DNA of 43,852 bases from Chitinophagales bacterium. Lineage in GTDB: Bacteria; Bacteroidota; Bacteroidia; Chitinophagales; Chitinophagaceae. The stretch spans positions 1 through 43,852 of the forward strand of contig JAATGQ010000260.1 of the NCBI GenBank assembly GCA_015654595.1. Direction: 5' to 3'. Of the stretch, positions 8,645-16,608 are shown one piece after another. The translations under genes were made by a program, and so were the position numbers. Each line of letters opens with the position of its first letter. The first letter of the stretch is position 1. Under the pieces are notes generated by a model, which saw only the letters and a program-made list of their open reading frames with translations, was not told the origin of the DNA and ran no database searches.

Positions 8645-8652
8645 TATATTTG
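8645..8652 (+). promoter_or_regulatory. -7 promoter box upstream of receiver-like copy 2
   Basis: TATATTTG is a perfect TAnnTTTG match in a markedly AT-rich segment (8610-8652), 49 bases before the ATG at 8702. A good -33 TTG is not evident. It suggests that the second receiver-like gene has its own transcription start. Confidence 0.5.
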
Positions 8653-8701
8653 CAACCGTCGTCGGCCCTGACAACCTTTAACCGTATCAAGAACTCGAAT
8701 C

Positions 8702-9175
8702 ATGCCCTCTGTAACACATCATAAGGCCACGCCATTGAATCGGATCCTCGTCATAGATGATCTGCCGCTGATTCCCCTTGCTTTTCAGGAAGTATTCCGC
8801 GCCGTCAATCCATCCGCTCTCGTCGAATATTCTGAAAATATCTTCTCAGCCCTTTCGTCAAAAGCATACGCCAATACTTCTTTTGATCTGGTCATCACCG
8901 GCTCCCTCCAGGACCAGTATTCCGCCAACCTGCAACAAGCAATCAACGAGCTTCGCCGCCGGTTCAACGAACCCCTGATCATGATCTATTCCAGCGCCTA
9001 CGATCCCGTCATCATCGAAAAAATGCCCAGTGCCGGCATCGACGCCTACGTCCACAAATACGAACCCATCGAAGAGATCCGCAAAGCCTACGAGCAGCTC
9101 TCCCAAGGCGAAGCCTATATCTCCTCCATTTTCCACACCCTCTATTATGAATACGGCCACGGTGTGAGGAAATAA
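8702..9175 (+). CDS. Stand-alone receiver-like protein lacking the phospho-acceptor Asp (copy 2)
   Basis: This 157-residue paralogue of the preceding gene has RILVIDDLPLIPLAFQEVF at 14-32, the acidic pair D19/D20, S97 or S98 at the Thr/Ser site and K119 (YVHK). The expected phospho-acceptor is G67 (DLVITGSLQD). As in copy 1 the chain stops just after GEAYISSIF, with no DNA-binding domain. Shared features (EVFR, VxYSE, SALS, HTLY) and the same Asp-to-Gly change show that the loss came before the duplication or was selected in both copies. It has its own likely promoter at 8645-8652. I do not recognise a named family beyond receiver-like. Confidence 0.8.
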   Translation: MPSVTHHKATPLNRILVIDDLPLIPLAFQEVFRAVNPSALVEYSENIFSALSSKAYANTSFDLVITGSLQDQYSANLQQAINELRRRFNEPLIMIYSSAYDPVIIEKMPSAGIDAYVHKYEPIEEIRKAYEQLSQGEAYISSIFHTLYYEYGHGVRK

Positions 9176-9281
9176 CCGCGCCCCGCCTTTCACCCCCCCT
9201 GCACCCCCGTCGGCCCTGCTTTACCAACCCGCAACCCCTGGCCGCGCACACAGCCGCTGACCCTACCCCTTAAAAAATAAT

Positions 9282-9312
9282 TTGGCCGCCCCCTCCCCCC
9301 GTCTTACCTTTG
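9282..9312 (+). promoter_or_regulatory. Well-formed Bacteroidota promoter of the GntR gene
   Basis: TTG (9282-9284) is followed by a 20-base spacer and a perfect TACCTTTG (9305-9312). The predicted start near 9316 leaves only about 14 bases before the ATG at 9330. This is the best-formed promoter in the window. Confidence 0.75.
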
Positions 9313-9315
9313 AAT

Positions 9316-9333
9316 CATCAGATGACCAGATGA
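9316..9333 (+). promoter_or_regulatory. Putative GntR autoregulatory operator
   Basis: CATCAGATGACCAGATGA begins at the predicted transcription start and covers the ATG of the regulator gene. It contains the direct repeat CAGATGA-C-CAGATGA and shares the 10-mer CATCAGATGA with the palindrome in front of the exporter gene. Its position would block transcription initiation. Confidence 0.55.
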
Positions 9334-9998
9334 AACAAAATCAAGTCCTTCACCGCCAATCCCTCGCCGACGCCGTCGTCGGCCGACTACAGCAGCAGCT
9401 GTCGCTTGGCGTCTACCAAACCGGAGAAAAACTTCCATCCGAACCCGAGCTGATGGCGCAATTCGGAGTAGGCCGCTCCACCATCCGGGAAGCTATCCGC
9501 ATCCTGGCCAACAACGGTCTGCTATCTGTGCGACAGGGATCCGGAACATTCGTCGAATCGCAAAAAGGTATCGCAGAATCCCTCCAGCAACGTCTTAAAA
9601 GAGCCGACGCCTCCGATCTCGAAGAGGTCCGCCAACTGCTGGAAATCAAAATCGTCGAAAAAGCCGCTGCCCATCGTACGAAGAAGGACATCGTCAAAAT
9701 GAAAACGCTGCTGGAAAAACGCGCCGCGGAAGCCGACGCAGAAGACGTCTCAGCCACCATCGGAACAGATATCGAATTCCATATCGCAATGGCTGCCGCT
9801 GCCGGCAATGACATCCTCGCCGACCTCTACCGCACCTTTGCCATGCAAGTCAGCCAGCACTTCCGGGAACGCTATGTCAACACCGAGAGCTTTGTCAAAA
9901 CCCAGTACCTCCATGAACAACTGCTTCAAAGCATTATCGACCAGGAACCTGAATCCGCCCGCCAATACGCCCTTGCTATCATGAGCCAGATCGATTAG
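9330..9998 (+). CDS. GntR-family transcriptional regulator, FadR (FCD) subfamily
   Basis: This 222-residue protein has a winged helix-turn-helix (about 10-75; GEKLPSEPELMAQFGVGRST, then IREAIRILANNGLLSVRQGS) and an FCD ligand-binding domain (about 88-215). D and H of the first FCD metal motif are present (TDIEFHIAMAAAAGN) and a later His in LHEQLLQSI. The final His usually found near the end appears replaced in LAIMSQID, so metal binding may be incomplete. FCD regulators usually sense small organic acids and repress until ligand binds. The ATG at 9330 is chosen because the longer frame from 9282 would include the promoter. It lies 69 bases before the exporter gene, with an operator-like site in front of each, so it probably represses both itself and the exporter. 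Confidence 0.88.
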   Translation: MKQNQVLHRQSLADAVVGRLQQQLSLGVYQTGEKLPSEPELMAQFGVGRSTIREAIRILANNGLLSVRQGSGTFVESQKGIAESLQQRLKRADASDLEEVRQLLEIKIVEKAAAHRTKKDIVKMKTLLEKRAAEADAEDVSATIGTDIEFHIAMAAAAGNDILADLYRTFAMQVSQHFRERYVNTESFVKTQYLHEQLLQSIIDQEPESARQYALAIMSQID

Positions 9999-10018
9999 CT
10001 GTTTTTTTTAACCTAACT

Positions 10019-10034
10019 CATCAGATGATCTGAT
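10019..10034 (+). promoter_or_regulatory. Putative GntR operator in front of the exporter gene
   Basis: ATCAGATGATCTGAT (10020-10034) is a perfect 15-base palindrome with a central G, preceded by C, so CATCAGATGA matches the site at 9316. It lies 34 bases upstream of the exporter ATG in the regulator-exporter gap. It has no T-run and too short a loop to be a terminator. Confidence 0.6.
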
Positions 10035-10067
10035 CTAAAATCAAACAAAAAACCAAAATCGTTTAAT

Positions 10068-11297
10068 ATGCCCAAGTCCTCAACATTAGCCGCCCCATCC
10101 TCCGCAGCGGCCAATACTGCCGCCCAAACCACCGTTTTCTCTATCCTGGTGGCAATCAGTTTTTCGCACCTGCTCAATGATACGATGCAGTCGCTGATCC
10201 CTTCTACCTATCCTATTTTGAAAAAGTCCCTCCGTCTCGACTTCGGCCAATTGGGGCTCATCACTTTCTGCTTCCAGCTGACAGCTTCTCTTCTTCAACC
10301 CTTTGTCGGTATGTATACCGATAAAAAGCCGCAGCCTTTCTCCCTGGCAGCCGGCATGTGCTTTACCCTCGTAGGACTCGTCCTCTTATCCCAGGCCTCT
10401 ACCTTCCCATTGGTACTGGTTTCTGTATGCCTCGTCGGCATCGGTTCTTCCATCTTCCACCCCGAAGCCTCCCGTCTCGCCTATATGGCCTCCGGCGGCA
10501 AAAGAGGATTGGCCCAGTCCATTTTTCAATTGGGCGGCAATGCGGGCTCTTCACTTGGCCCCATCCTGGCGGCCAAAGTCATAGCGCCCTATGGACAGTC
10601 CCGTATCCTTTGGTTTTGCCTGATCGCACTGCTCGCCATCGCCGTCCTCTATCAGACAGGGCAATGGTATAATCGTAACCTCTGGCGCCGCAAACCCAAG
10701 ACTGCCGTCAGTCAAATTCCCGGCGCAGATGCGCTGCCACCCCGAAAAGTGATGCTCGGCCTCGGTATCCTGCTCATGCTCATCTTCTCAAAGTATTTCT
10801 ATATGGCCAGCATGACCAGTTACTATACCTTCTTCGTGATCGATAAGTTCCATGTTTCGGTTCCTGATTCCCAAATGCTATTGTTCGTCTTCCTGTTTTC
10901 CGTCGCAGCCGGCACCATGATCGGGGGGCCCATCGGAGACCGGTTCGGCCGCAAATATGTAATCTGGTTTTCCATCCTCGGCGTCACCCCCTTTACCCTG
11001 CTGCTGCCTTACGCCAATCTTTTCTGGACAGTCGTGCTCTCCGCCTGTATCGGGGTGATCCTGGCCTCAGCCTTTTCCGCCATCCTTGTATATGCCCAGG
11101 AACTGATGCCCGGTAAAGAAGGAATGATCGCCGGGCTTTTCTTCGGTCTCGCCTTTGGAATGGGCGGTATCGGAGCAGCCGTACTCGGTAAGCTTGCCGA
11201 TAAGACCAGCATCCACTACGTCTTCAACCTCTGCTCCTACCTTCCCCTGCTCGGGCTGTTCACCGGCTTCCTCCCCAACCCCGAAAAACACAAATAA
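10068..11297 (+). CDS. fsr: MFS exporter, fosmidomycin-resistance (Fsr) family
   Basis: This 409-residue, twelve-segment major facilitator protein has a cytoplasmic Ala/Ser/Thr-rich N-terminus. The motif FHPEASRLAYMASGGKRG, followed by LAQSIFQLGGNAGSSLGP (residues about 139-175), is distinctive for the Fsr family, as is SHLLNDTMQSLIPSTYPILK near the start. E. coli Fsr exports fosmidomycin, a DXR inhibitor; homologues are often annotated as such without a tested substrate. It follows the GntR regulator and is preceded by a palindromic site, so expression is likely ligand-induced. What it exports here is unknown. Confidence 0.87.
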   Translation: MPKSSTLAAPSSAAANTAAQTTVFSILVAISFSHLLNDTMQSLIPSTYPILKKSLRLDFGQLGLITFCFQLTASLLQPFVGMYTDKKPQPFSLAAGMCFTLVGLVLLSQASTFPLVLVSVCLVGIGSSIFHPEASRLAYMASGGKRGLAQSIFQLGGNAGSSLGPILAAKVIAPYGQSRILWFCLIALLAIAVLYQTGQWYNRNLWRRKPKTAVSQIPGADALPPRKVMLGLGILLMLIFSKYFYMASMTSYYTFFVIDKFHVSVPDSQMLLFVFLFSVAAGTMIGGPIGDRFGRKYVIWFSILGVTPFTLLLPYANLFWTVVLSACIGVILASAFSAILVYAQELMPGKEGMIAGLFFGLAFGMGGIGAAVLGKLADKTSIHYVFNLCSYLPLLGLFTGFLPNPEKHK

Positions 11298-11302
11298 AAA
11301 AG

Positions 11303-11330
11303 ATCCCCCTCACCTTTCAGTGAGGGGGAT
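11303..11330 (-). terminator. Intrinsic terminator, minus strand (distal)
   Basis: ATCCCCCTCAC and GTGAGGGGGAT pair perfectly around a 6-base loop. On the minus strand it is followed by CTTTTTTTATTT, so it stops leftward transcription from the lipoprotein gene. On the + strand no T-run follows, although it could still slow transcription leaving the exporter gene. Confidence 0.7.
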
Positions 11331-11332
11331 AA

Positions 11333-11362
11333 AAGAAAACCCCTCCGTTTCCGGAAGGGCCT
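11333..11362 (-). terminator. Intrinsic terminator, minus strand (proximal)
   Basis: On the minus strand CCCTTCCG and CGGAGGGG pair (one G-T) around AAA, followed by TTTTCTTTT. It makes a tandem terminator with the hairpin at 11303-11330, directly after the lipoprotein stop codon. Confidence 0.55.
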
Positions 11363-11385
11363 CTAACGATTGCTTGCCAATATAA

Positions 11386-11598
11386 CTATTTAGCTTTCTT
11401 GGTCGTATCAGCAGACTTAGCTGTAGAATCAGCAACCTTGGCAGTAGAGTCAGCCTTAGCTGCAGTAGAATCAGCCTTAACAGCAGCTGAAGTATCAGCA
11501 GTCTTAGCGGCAGTTGTATCAGAAGCCTTAGTTTCAGAACCAGAGTTGTTACAAGCTGCGAAAGCTGCGATAGCTGCTACGAAGAAGAATTTTTTCAT
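11386..11598 (-). CDS. Small Ala/Asp/Ser/Thr/Lys-rich lipoprotein, function unknown
   Basis: This 70-residue protein has a lipoprotein signal (MKKFFFVAAIAAFAAC, with C16 the lipidated residue followed by N). The rest is a low-complexity chain of Ala, Lys, Asp, Ser and Thr built from irregular repeats around KADSTA and VADSTAK. It is probably an unstructured periplasmic peptide tethered to a membrane. The ATG at 11598 is chosen over an upstream start at 11685 because it begins the lipoprotein signal exactly. It is followed by two terminators, so it is a single-gene transcript that may be highly expressed. Abundant small lipoproteins of this style occur in Bacteroidota, but no function is established that I can cite. 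Confidence 0.75.
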   Translation of the reverse strand: MKKFFFVAAIAAFAACNNSGSETKASDTTAAKTADTSAAVKADSTAAKADSTAKVADSTAKSADTTKKAK

Positions 11599-11804
11599 TG
11601 TGATTGTTTTTGTATTTAATTGAATGGTTTCGAGATTAATACCCCAGCTTGAGAAAAGTAACCCTGCTTTTTTAAAGATTTTCATATATTATTTTCAATA
11701 ATATATATTTCATCTCTTTTTAAGGCTGCTAGCTAATATTTTAAAAAACTTACCGTTATCTTGGGTTACGAATCTTTACTTTTAGTATTAAATATCGCAC
11801 AAGC

Positions 11805-12362
11805 GTGAGGACAGAGACCAACGAACAAAAGTTATTGGAAGGATTAGCCAAAAACGACAGGAAGTCCATCGAAACCATTTATAGGCAGCATTATAATATG
11901 GTTCAGTCCCTGATCCTAAACAATAGTGGCTACCCCGACGACGCGAGAGACATTTTTCAGGAAGCCATCATCGTACTTTATGAAAAGGTGAAATCGGGAT
12001 CGTTTGAATTGAATTGCCAGCTCAAGACCTACCTCTATTCCGTATGCCGCCGGCTTTGGCTTAAACGCCTGAGCCAGCTGCAAAGACTCTCTTCAGACGT
12101 CGAAAACCTGGAAGAATCGGTACCCGTAGAGGAAGATCTGGAATTGCACGAGCAGCGCAACCTGGATTTCATGGTAATGGAACAGTCCCTCGACAACCTC
12201 GGGGAACCCTGTAAAAGCCTGATAAGGGCCTATTACATTGAGAAAAAAAGTATGGTCGAAATAGCGGCCGATTTTGGCTACACCAATTCGGACAATGCCA
12301 AAAACCAGAAGTATAAATGCTTGATGCGGTTGAAGAAAATATTTAGTCAGTATAAAAAATAA
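11805..12362 (+). CDS. ECF RNA polymerase sigma factor
   Basis: This 185-residue sigma-70 family protein has region 2 (about 25-95; IYRQHYNMVQSLILNNSGYP, then DDARDIFQEAIIVLYEKV) and region 4 (about 125-180; ending in IEKKSMVEIAADFGYTNSDN). DARDIFQEA is the usual core-binding and promoter-melting signature of ECF factors. The start is GTG at 11805; no in-frame ATG lies upstream. The gene is 8 bases before the membrane protease gene, so they should be co-transcribed and the protease is the natural candidate for its regulator. A divergent lipoprotein gene is 206 bases upstream. Confidence 0.88.
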   Translation: MRTETNEQKLLEGLAKNDRKSIETIYRQHYNMVQSLILNNSGYPDDARDIFQEAIIVLYEKVKSGSFELNCQLKTYLYSVCRRLWLKRLSQLQRLSSDVENLEESVPVEEDLELHEQRNLDFMVMEQSLDNLGEPCKSLIRAYYIEKKSMVEIAADFGYTNSDNAKNQKYKCLMRLKKIFSQYKK

Positions 12363-12370
12363 AGCAGTAG

Positions 12371-13489
12371 ATGCAAGACACAGCCATGTTAGATGCCGTT
12401 GAACGCTATATCCGCGGAGAAATGCTCCCCGAGGAAAAAGCCTTCTTTGAGCATCTTCGCGAAACCAGACCCGAGGTCGATCAGCTCGTCGTCGAACATA
12501 CTCTTTTCCTTCAGCAGTTGAATAAATATGGGGAAGTCCATCAGCTGAGAACCCAGCTAAAGGACATCCACCTACAGCTGACCGAAAACGGCCAGATCGA
12601 GCCCGCCCGACCCACTATCGTAGTTACCCTCTGGAAAAAATACCGCCGCGTGATTGGGGTAGCCGCCTCCATTGCCGGTATCACCGCCCTTTGTATCAGC
12701 GGATTGATCTCCTATTTGTCCCCCAAGGTAAGCACGGCAAAGATGGTAGAGTTGAGCCGCCGGCTCGACGCCCAGGAGAACAAACTCAATAAGGTAGTAT
12801 CCAACCAGCTTCCACAGCAAGGTCAGACCCGCCCCGTAGCCCCGATCGATTTCAAGTCGGGCGGCACAGGCTTTCTTATTGATGGAAAAGGCTATCTGAT
12901 TACCAACGCACACGTAGTCAACCATGCCACCATCGTAGACGTACAAAACTCACAAGGCGAATACAAGGCCCGTATCCTCCATGTCGATCCTACGACAGAC
13001 CTGGCCCTTCTTAAAATAGAAGACTCTTCTTTCCACGCCGCCAGCCAGCTTCCTTACGGCATCAGTAAAGGCAAGGCTAAACTGGGCGAAGACCTCTTCA
13101 CCATGGGCTATCCCCGCAACGACATTGTTTATAGTAAAGGATATGTCAGCGCAAGAACTGGCTTTAGAGGTGATACACTGGCCTATCAGATCACACTTGT
13201 CGCCTATCCCGGAAATAGCGGCACCCCCGTCTTCGATAAGGACGGAGAAGTCGTAGGTATCGTCAACGGCGCAGCGCCCGATGCCCAGATGGCCGTATTT
13301 GCGATCCGCTCCAAAAATATCTATAAGGTCATCGATGATATGAAAGCCGATAGCGCCTTCTTAAAGACAGACAGTGATTTCGTCCGGCTTCACGTCCCTG
13401 CTGTATCCCAGCTCAAAGGACAGGACCGGATCGAACAGCAGATCCCGAAAATCGAAGACTGCATCTTCATCGTAAAGAGCAATCAATAA
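12371..13489 (+). CDS. Membrane-anchored trypsin-like (S1C/HtrA-type) protease with anti-sigma-like N-terminus
   Basis: This is a 372-residue protein. Residues 1-90 are a charged, helical, presumably cytoplasmic region (MLDAVERYIRGEMLPEEKAF at 6-25) that resembles the start of Bacteroidota anti-sigma factors. A single membrane segment spans about 94-116. The periplasmic part holds a chymotrypsin-fold protease with triad H181 (TNAHVV), D210 (TTDLALLKI) and S283 (PGNSGTPVF). No PDZ domain is recognisable; the last 60 residues are unassigned. Gene order (8 bases after an ECF sigma factor) suggests it senses envelope stress and controls the sigma factor, which would join sensor, protease and anti-sigma roles in one chain. 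The protease assignment is firm; the anti-sigma role is inference. Confidence 0.85.
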   Translation: MQDTAMLDAVERYIRGEMLPEEKAFFEHLRETRPEVDQLVVEHTLFLQQLNKYGEVHQLRTQLKDIHLQLTENGQIEPARPTIVVTLWKKYRRVIGVAASIAGITALCISGLISYLSPKVSTAKMVELSRRLDAQENKLNKVVSNQLPQQGQTRPVAPIDFKSGGTGFLIDGKGYLITNAHVVNHATIVDVQNSQGEYKARILHVDPTTDLALLKIEDSSFHAASQLPYGISKGKAKLGEDLFTMGYPRNDIVYSKGYVSARTGFRGDTLAYQITLVAYPGNSGTPVFDKDGEVVGIVNGAAPDAQMAVFAIRSKNIYKVIDDMKADSAFLKTDSDFVRLHVPAVSQLKGQDRIEQQIPKIEDCIFIVKSNQ

Positions 13490-13504
13490 ATTAATAACCA
13501 CCAA

Positions 13505-13533
13505 TAAAAAAGCCGGTCGCCCGGCTTTTTTTA
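13505..13533. terminator. Bidirectional intrinsic terminator between convergent genes
   Basis: AGCCGG and CCGGCT pair around TCGC, with an A-run before and a T-run after (AAAAA...TTTTTTT). It can terminate both the protease transcript (+) and the nucleotidyltransferase transcript (-). Confidence 0.85.
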
Positions 13534-13552
13534 TTATATATCTGATCTCTTC

Positions 13553-14452
13553 TTATTTCCAAAGATTCGAAGGATACTCTCCTTTCGCAATCAACTCATT
13601 CAACGCCGCCTGTACGCCAGGAGCATCTTCCTTATAAGTCACCCCAAACCACTTCGAGTCAGTCGGAATAACCTTGATCTGGCCCTTTCCTTCTTTGATA
13701 AACTTATCGCCGATGATCGGAATAAAGAACTCCGCCTTCGGATTAGTCCCCTGCTCCTGCAGGAAGGCATGGAAAAGCTTCTCATCATAAGCGAATACAG
13801 AAGGATCAAAACCCCAGAAATTCATCGACACCTTGGAATCATAAGGCACTTCGTATTTCTTATCCCCTTCTTCATAAGTGATCTTATCGCCATCCTGGTA
13901 GATCTTTGTACGTTCTGCGATAGAAACCAGGTTGTCGTTAGCGTCTACTTCGCAAACGCCGCGGCTTACCGTACCATTATCCGACAAAGTCTTAGCCAGC
14001 TCATATCCAATGATGCAATACAGCTTCTCGCTGACAGGACCAGTTAAAAATTTATAGGCCTTCTCAAAAGAGTCGCGACCATAAAAGTCATCGGCATTGA
14101 TTACGGCAAAAGGCTCCTTGATAGCGTCCTTTGCACAAAGAATGGCATGCGCCGTTCCCCATGGCTTGGTACGCTCAGCAGGTACAGGGTAATCACCCAC
14201 AAAAGCATTCATCTCCTGGTAAACATAATCGAGCTCCACCTTGCCCTTTAACTTCGGTTCAAAAATGGCCTTAAAATCATCAGCAAAATCCTTCCGGATA
14301 ATAAATACCACCTTTGTAAACCCAGCCTTTATAGCGTCGTAAATGGAATAGTCCATAATTGTTTCACCACTCGGGCCAAAACCTTGAATCTGTTTCATAC
14401 TTCCATATCGGGAAGCCATACCGGCAGCTAAGATCAGAAGGGTTGGTTGCAT
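13553..14452 (-). CDS. Sugar-phosphate nucleotidyltransferase family protein
   Basis: This 299-residue enzyme of the NTP_transferase fold begins MQPTLLILAAGMASRYGSMK, a variant of the nucleotide-binding GxGxRxG...K signature, followed by GPSGETIMDYSIYDAI. PFAVINADDFYG contains the metal-binding Asp pair that positions the NTP. Such enzymes join a nucleoside monophosphate to a sugar-1-phosphate for cell-envelope sugar synthesis. The exact sugar and base are not readable, and the protein is longer after the core domain than minimal members. I start at 14452; a longer frame to 14593 would run into the divergent neighbour. Confidence 0.82.
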   Translation of the reverse strand: MQPTLLILAAGMASRYGSMKQIQGFGPSGETIMDYSIYDAIKAGFTKVVFIIRKDFADDFKAIFEPKLKGKVELDYVYQEMNAFVGDYPVPAERTKPWGTAHAILCAKDAIKEPFAVINADDFYGRDSFEKAYKFLTGPVSEKLYCIIGYELAKTLSDNGTVSRGVCEVDANDNLVSIAERTKIYQDGDKITYEEGDKKYEVPYDSKVSMNFWGFDPSVFAYDEKLFHAFLQEQGTNPKAEFFIPIIGDKFIKEGKGQIKVIPTDSKWFGVTYKEDAPGVQAALNELIAKGEYPSNLWK

Positions 14453-14501
14453 TATTGTAATTTTATATTTAGGACACGAAAATAAAAAATACTCATTGAT
14501 A

Positions 14502-15575
14502 ATGAATTTTTTTCTCCCATCACTACTGGAGTCATTACCCGACCCCCGTCTGCAAACAGCATGCCTGTCTGCCGATGTACTCCGGCTAGACAAGATTCAC
14601 CCCGTCATATCGGGCAACAAATGGTTTAAATTAAAATATCATCTGTCCAGTGCAAAAGCCGGCAGCCACGCGTCTATCCTCACTTTTGGCGGCGCCTGGT
14701 CCAATCACATCATAGCCGCAGCTTTTGCCGCGGCACAATATGATCTTTCTTCCATCGGTATCATCCGTGGTGAACGGCCGCCCCAACTTTCCGCCACACT
14801 CGAGGCAGCAGCCGGATATGGGATGCAGCTCGAATTCATCAGCCGGCAGCAATATGCGGCAAAAAATGACGCATCCTTTCTTCAACAGCTCTATAACCGT
14901 TTTCCCGACACTTATATTGTCCCCGAAGGCGGCAGCGGCCCAATAGGTATAAGAGGAACCGCCGAGATCCTTCGGGATTTTCCATCTTCCGACTATACGC
15001 ATATCCTCTGTGCAATAGGCACCGGCGCTACCTTCCTGGGTCTCGCAACCGCGTCATCCGCCCACCAGCAACTCATCGGCATCCCTGTTCTCAAAGGCCT
15101 CGATACACTCGAAGCCCTCTTCGCCAGCGCCCTTCCCTTTGACGTGCCCGACCACTCAAACCCACTCCCAGTCGATAATACAGAACTATCAATCCCCCTT
15201 CCTCCCGAAGCCATTCGAAACAACCCCGCCGACAACCCTCCCTCATCCTATAACCGCCCTGCATCCGATCCACGCAGCATCCGACCTTTTCCATCATCCC
15301 TTCTTTCATCCGAAGCCCAGTCCCGCTGCATGCTGCTGCCAGATTATCATTTCGGAGGGTATGCCCGGCATCCGGACAAATTACTTACCTTTATGAACGA
15401 CCTTTATCGCCAAACCGGCATCCCGACAGATATCGTGTACACGTCAAAACTATTCTTCGCATTTTATGATCTTGTGCAGCAACATTATTTCCCCGCCCAC
15501 TCGCGTATTTTGCTCATCCATAGCGGAGGGCTCCAAGGCAACCAGTCGCTTGTTCCCGGTACATTGATTTTTTAG
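14502..15575 (+). CDS. ACC deaminase/D-cysteine desulfhydrase-like PLP enzyme with a low-complexity insertion
   Basis: This 357-residue fold-type II PLP enzyme shows the family lysine K40 in SGNKWFKLKYHL, the TFGGAWSNHI motif (near 65) and VPEGGSGPIGIRG (near 145), which binds the cofactor phosphate. Typical members break down ACC or D-cysteine, but many Bacteroidota copies are untested. An unusual stretch of about 60 residues (about 216-273) rich in Pro, Ser and Asn separates IPVLKGLDTLEALF from the conserved LLPDYHFGGYAR, where related enzymes have a short link. I choose the ATG at 14502 over a TTG two codons upstream. It is divergent from the nucleotidyltransferase gene across 49 bases. 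Confidence 0.82.
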   Translation: MNFFLPSLLESLPDPRLQTACLSADVLRLDKIHPVISGNKWFKLKYHLSSAKAGSHASILTFGGAWSNHIIAAAFAAAQYDLSSIGIIRGERPPQLSATLEAAAGYGMQLEFISRQQYAAKNDASFLQQLYNRFPDTYIVPEGGSGPIGIRGTAEILRDFPSSDYTHILCAIGTGATFLGLATASSAHQQLIGIPVLKGLDTLEALFASALPFDVPDHSNPLPVDNTELSIPLPPEAIRNNPADNPPSSYNRPASDPRSIRPFPSSLLSSEAQSRCMLLPDYHFGGYARHPDKLLTFMNDLYRQTGIPTDIVYTSKLFFAFYDLVQQHYFPAHSRILLIHSGGLQGNQSLVPGTLIF

Positions 15576-15647
15576 GCCCGGATTTTGTTCCAGGGGCGGG
15601 ATCTTATTTGTAACCCAATGGAAAAACACCATCTTAATAGATTCAAT

Positions 15648-16568
15648 ATGCCTTTTATGCGCAGAATAGGCCTCTCCTGGCTGATCATCCTACTTCTTTT
15701 CTCTACCGCCATCCAGGCGCAGGATACACTGCCCCGTTTTTCCGTCACGGCCAGGGGCCCCGGCAAGATCCTCATCAGCTGGCACAACACCTACCCCGAC
15801 GTCAACCAGATCAGTATCCAACGCTCCACCGACAGCCTCAAAAACTTTTCGACCCTGCTGACCGTTCCTGATCCGAAGCTTGCAGCCAACGGCGTTACGG
15901 ATTCCAAAGCCTTGCATCCCAATTTCTATTACCGTCTCTTCATCGTACTCGACAACGGCAAATATGTCTTTACGCCATCCCTCCGTCCCCAGGCCAATAC
16001 CACAGAACCGGCAGCTGATAATAATGCCGGCAACTCTATCGGTTCGATGACCAGCGCGCGTATCCAATTTGTCGATGCGCATACCGGCAAAGAACCCAAA
16101 CAAATACAAAGCCCTTCTGCCATCGACCGCCAGCGCGACTCCTACCTGGCCCGCACCATCTATATCCGCAAAGGCCCCAGCCTCATCGGTCAGGTATCCA
16201 GCGACCATATCCTCGCCTTCCGCGATTCTCTCCTCCGCCAGACAAAAGACACTCTCGTCTTTATCGACGGGGATACCATCCAGATCAAACCCTTTATAGC
16301 AAAAGAAACCTACCGCATATCTTCCTACGTCTTTACCAACAAATTCGGCAATGTACAGGTGCAGCTGCCCGACGCAGCCCAAAAACATTACTCCGTAAAA
16401 TTCTTTGATGAAAACAACCAGCTTCTTTTTGAACTGGCAGAAATAAAAGACCCATCCCTCCTCGTCGACAAGACCAACTTCCACCATTCCGGATGGTTCC
16501 GCTTCGAGCTCTACGACGGCGATCAATTAAAAGAAAAAAACAAACTCTTTATTCCGAGAGAATATTGA
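15648..16568 (+). CDS. Secreted protein with fibronectin III-like N-terminal region, function unknown
   Basis: This 306-residue protein starts with a signal peptide (MPFMRRIGLSWLIILLLFST, cleavage after AIQAQ). Residues about 28-110 look like a fibronectin type III-like strand-rich domain (FSVTARGPGKILISWHNTYP, ending in YYRLFIVLDNGKYV). The rest is strand-rich with no motif I recognise, followed by a basic tail. ATGs at 15618 and 15585 would lengthen the n-region without adding a recognisable feature, so I prefer 15648. The upstream gene ends 72 bases before it, and the lipB gene converges from the right. Function unknown. Confidence 0.65.
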   Translation: MPFMRRIGLSWLIILLLFSTAIQAQDTLPRFSVTARGPGKILISWHNTYPDVNQISIQRSTDSLKNFSTLLTVPDPKLAANGVTDSKALHPNFYYRLFIVLDNGKYVFTPSLRPQANTTEPAADNNAGNSIGSMTSARIQFVDAHTGKEPKQIQSPSAIDRQRDSYLARTIYIRKGPSLIGQVSSDHILAFRDSLLRQTKDTLVFIDGDTIQIKPFIAKETYRISSYVFTNKFGNVQVQLPDAAQKHYSVKFFDENNQLLFELAEIKDPSLLVDKTNFHHSGWFRFELYDGDQLKEKNKLFIPREY

Positions 16569-16608
16569 GAAGCCCGTTCCATCACTCGCCACAGTCGATG
16601 GTTGAGCA

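Noticed and set aside
10019..10034. Terminator between the GntR and exporter genes
   Set aside because: The palindrome has a one-base centre, too short for a hairpin loop, and no T-run after it; an operator explains it better. The T-run at 10002-10008 precedes it.
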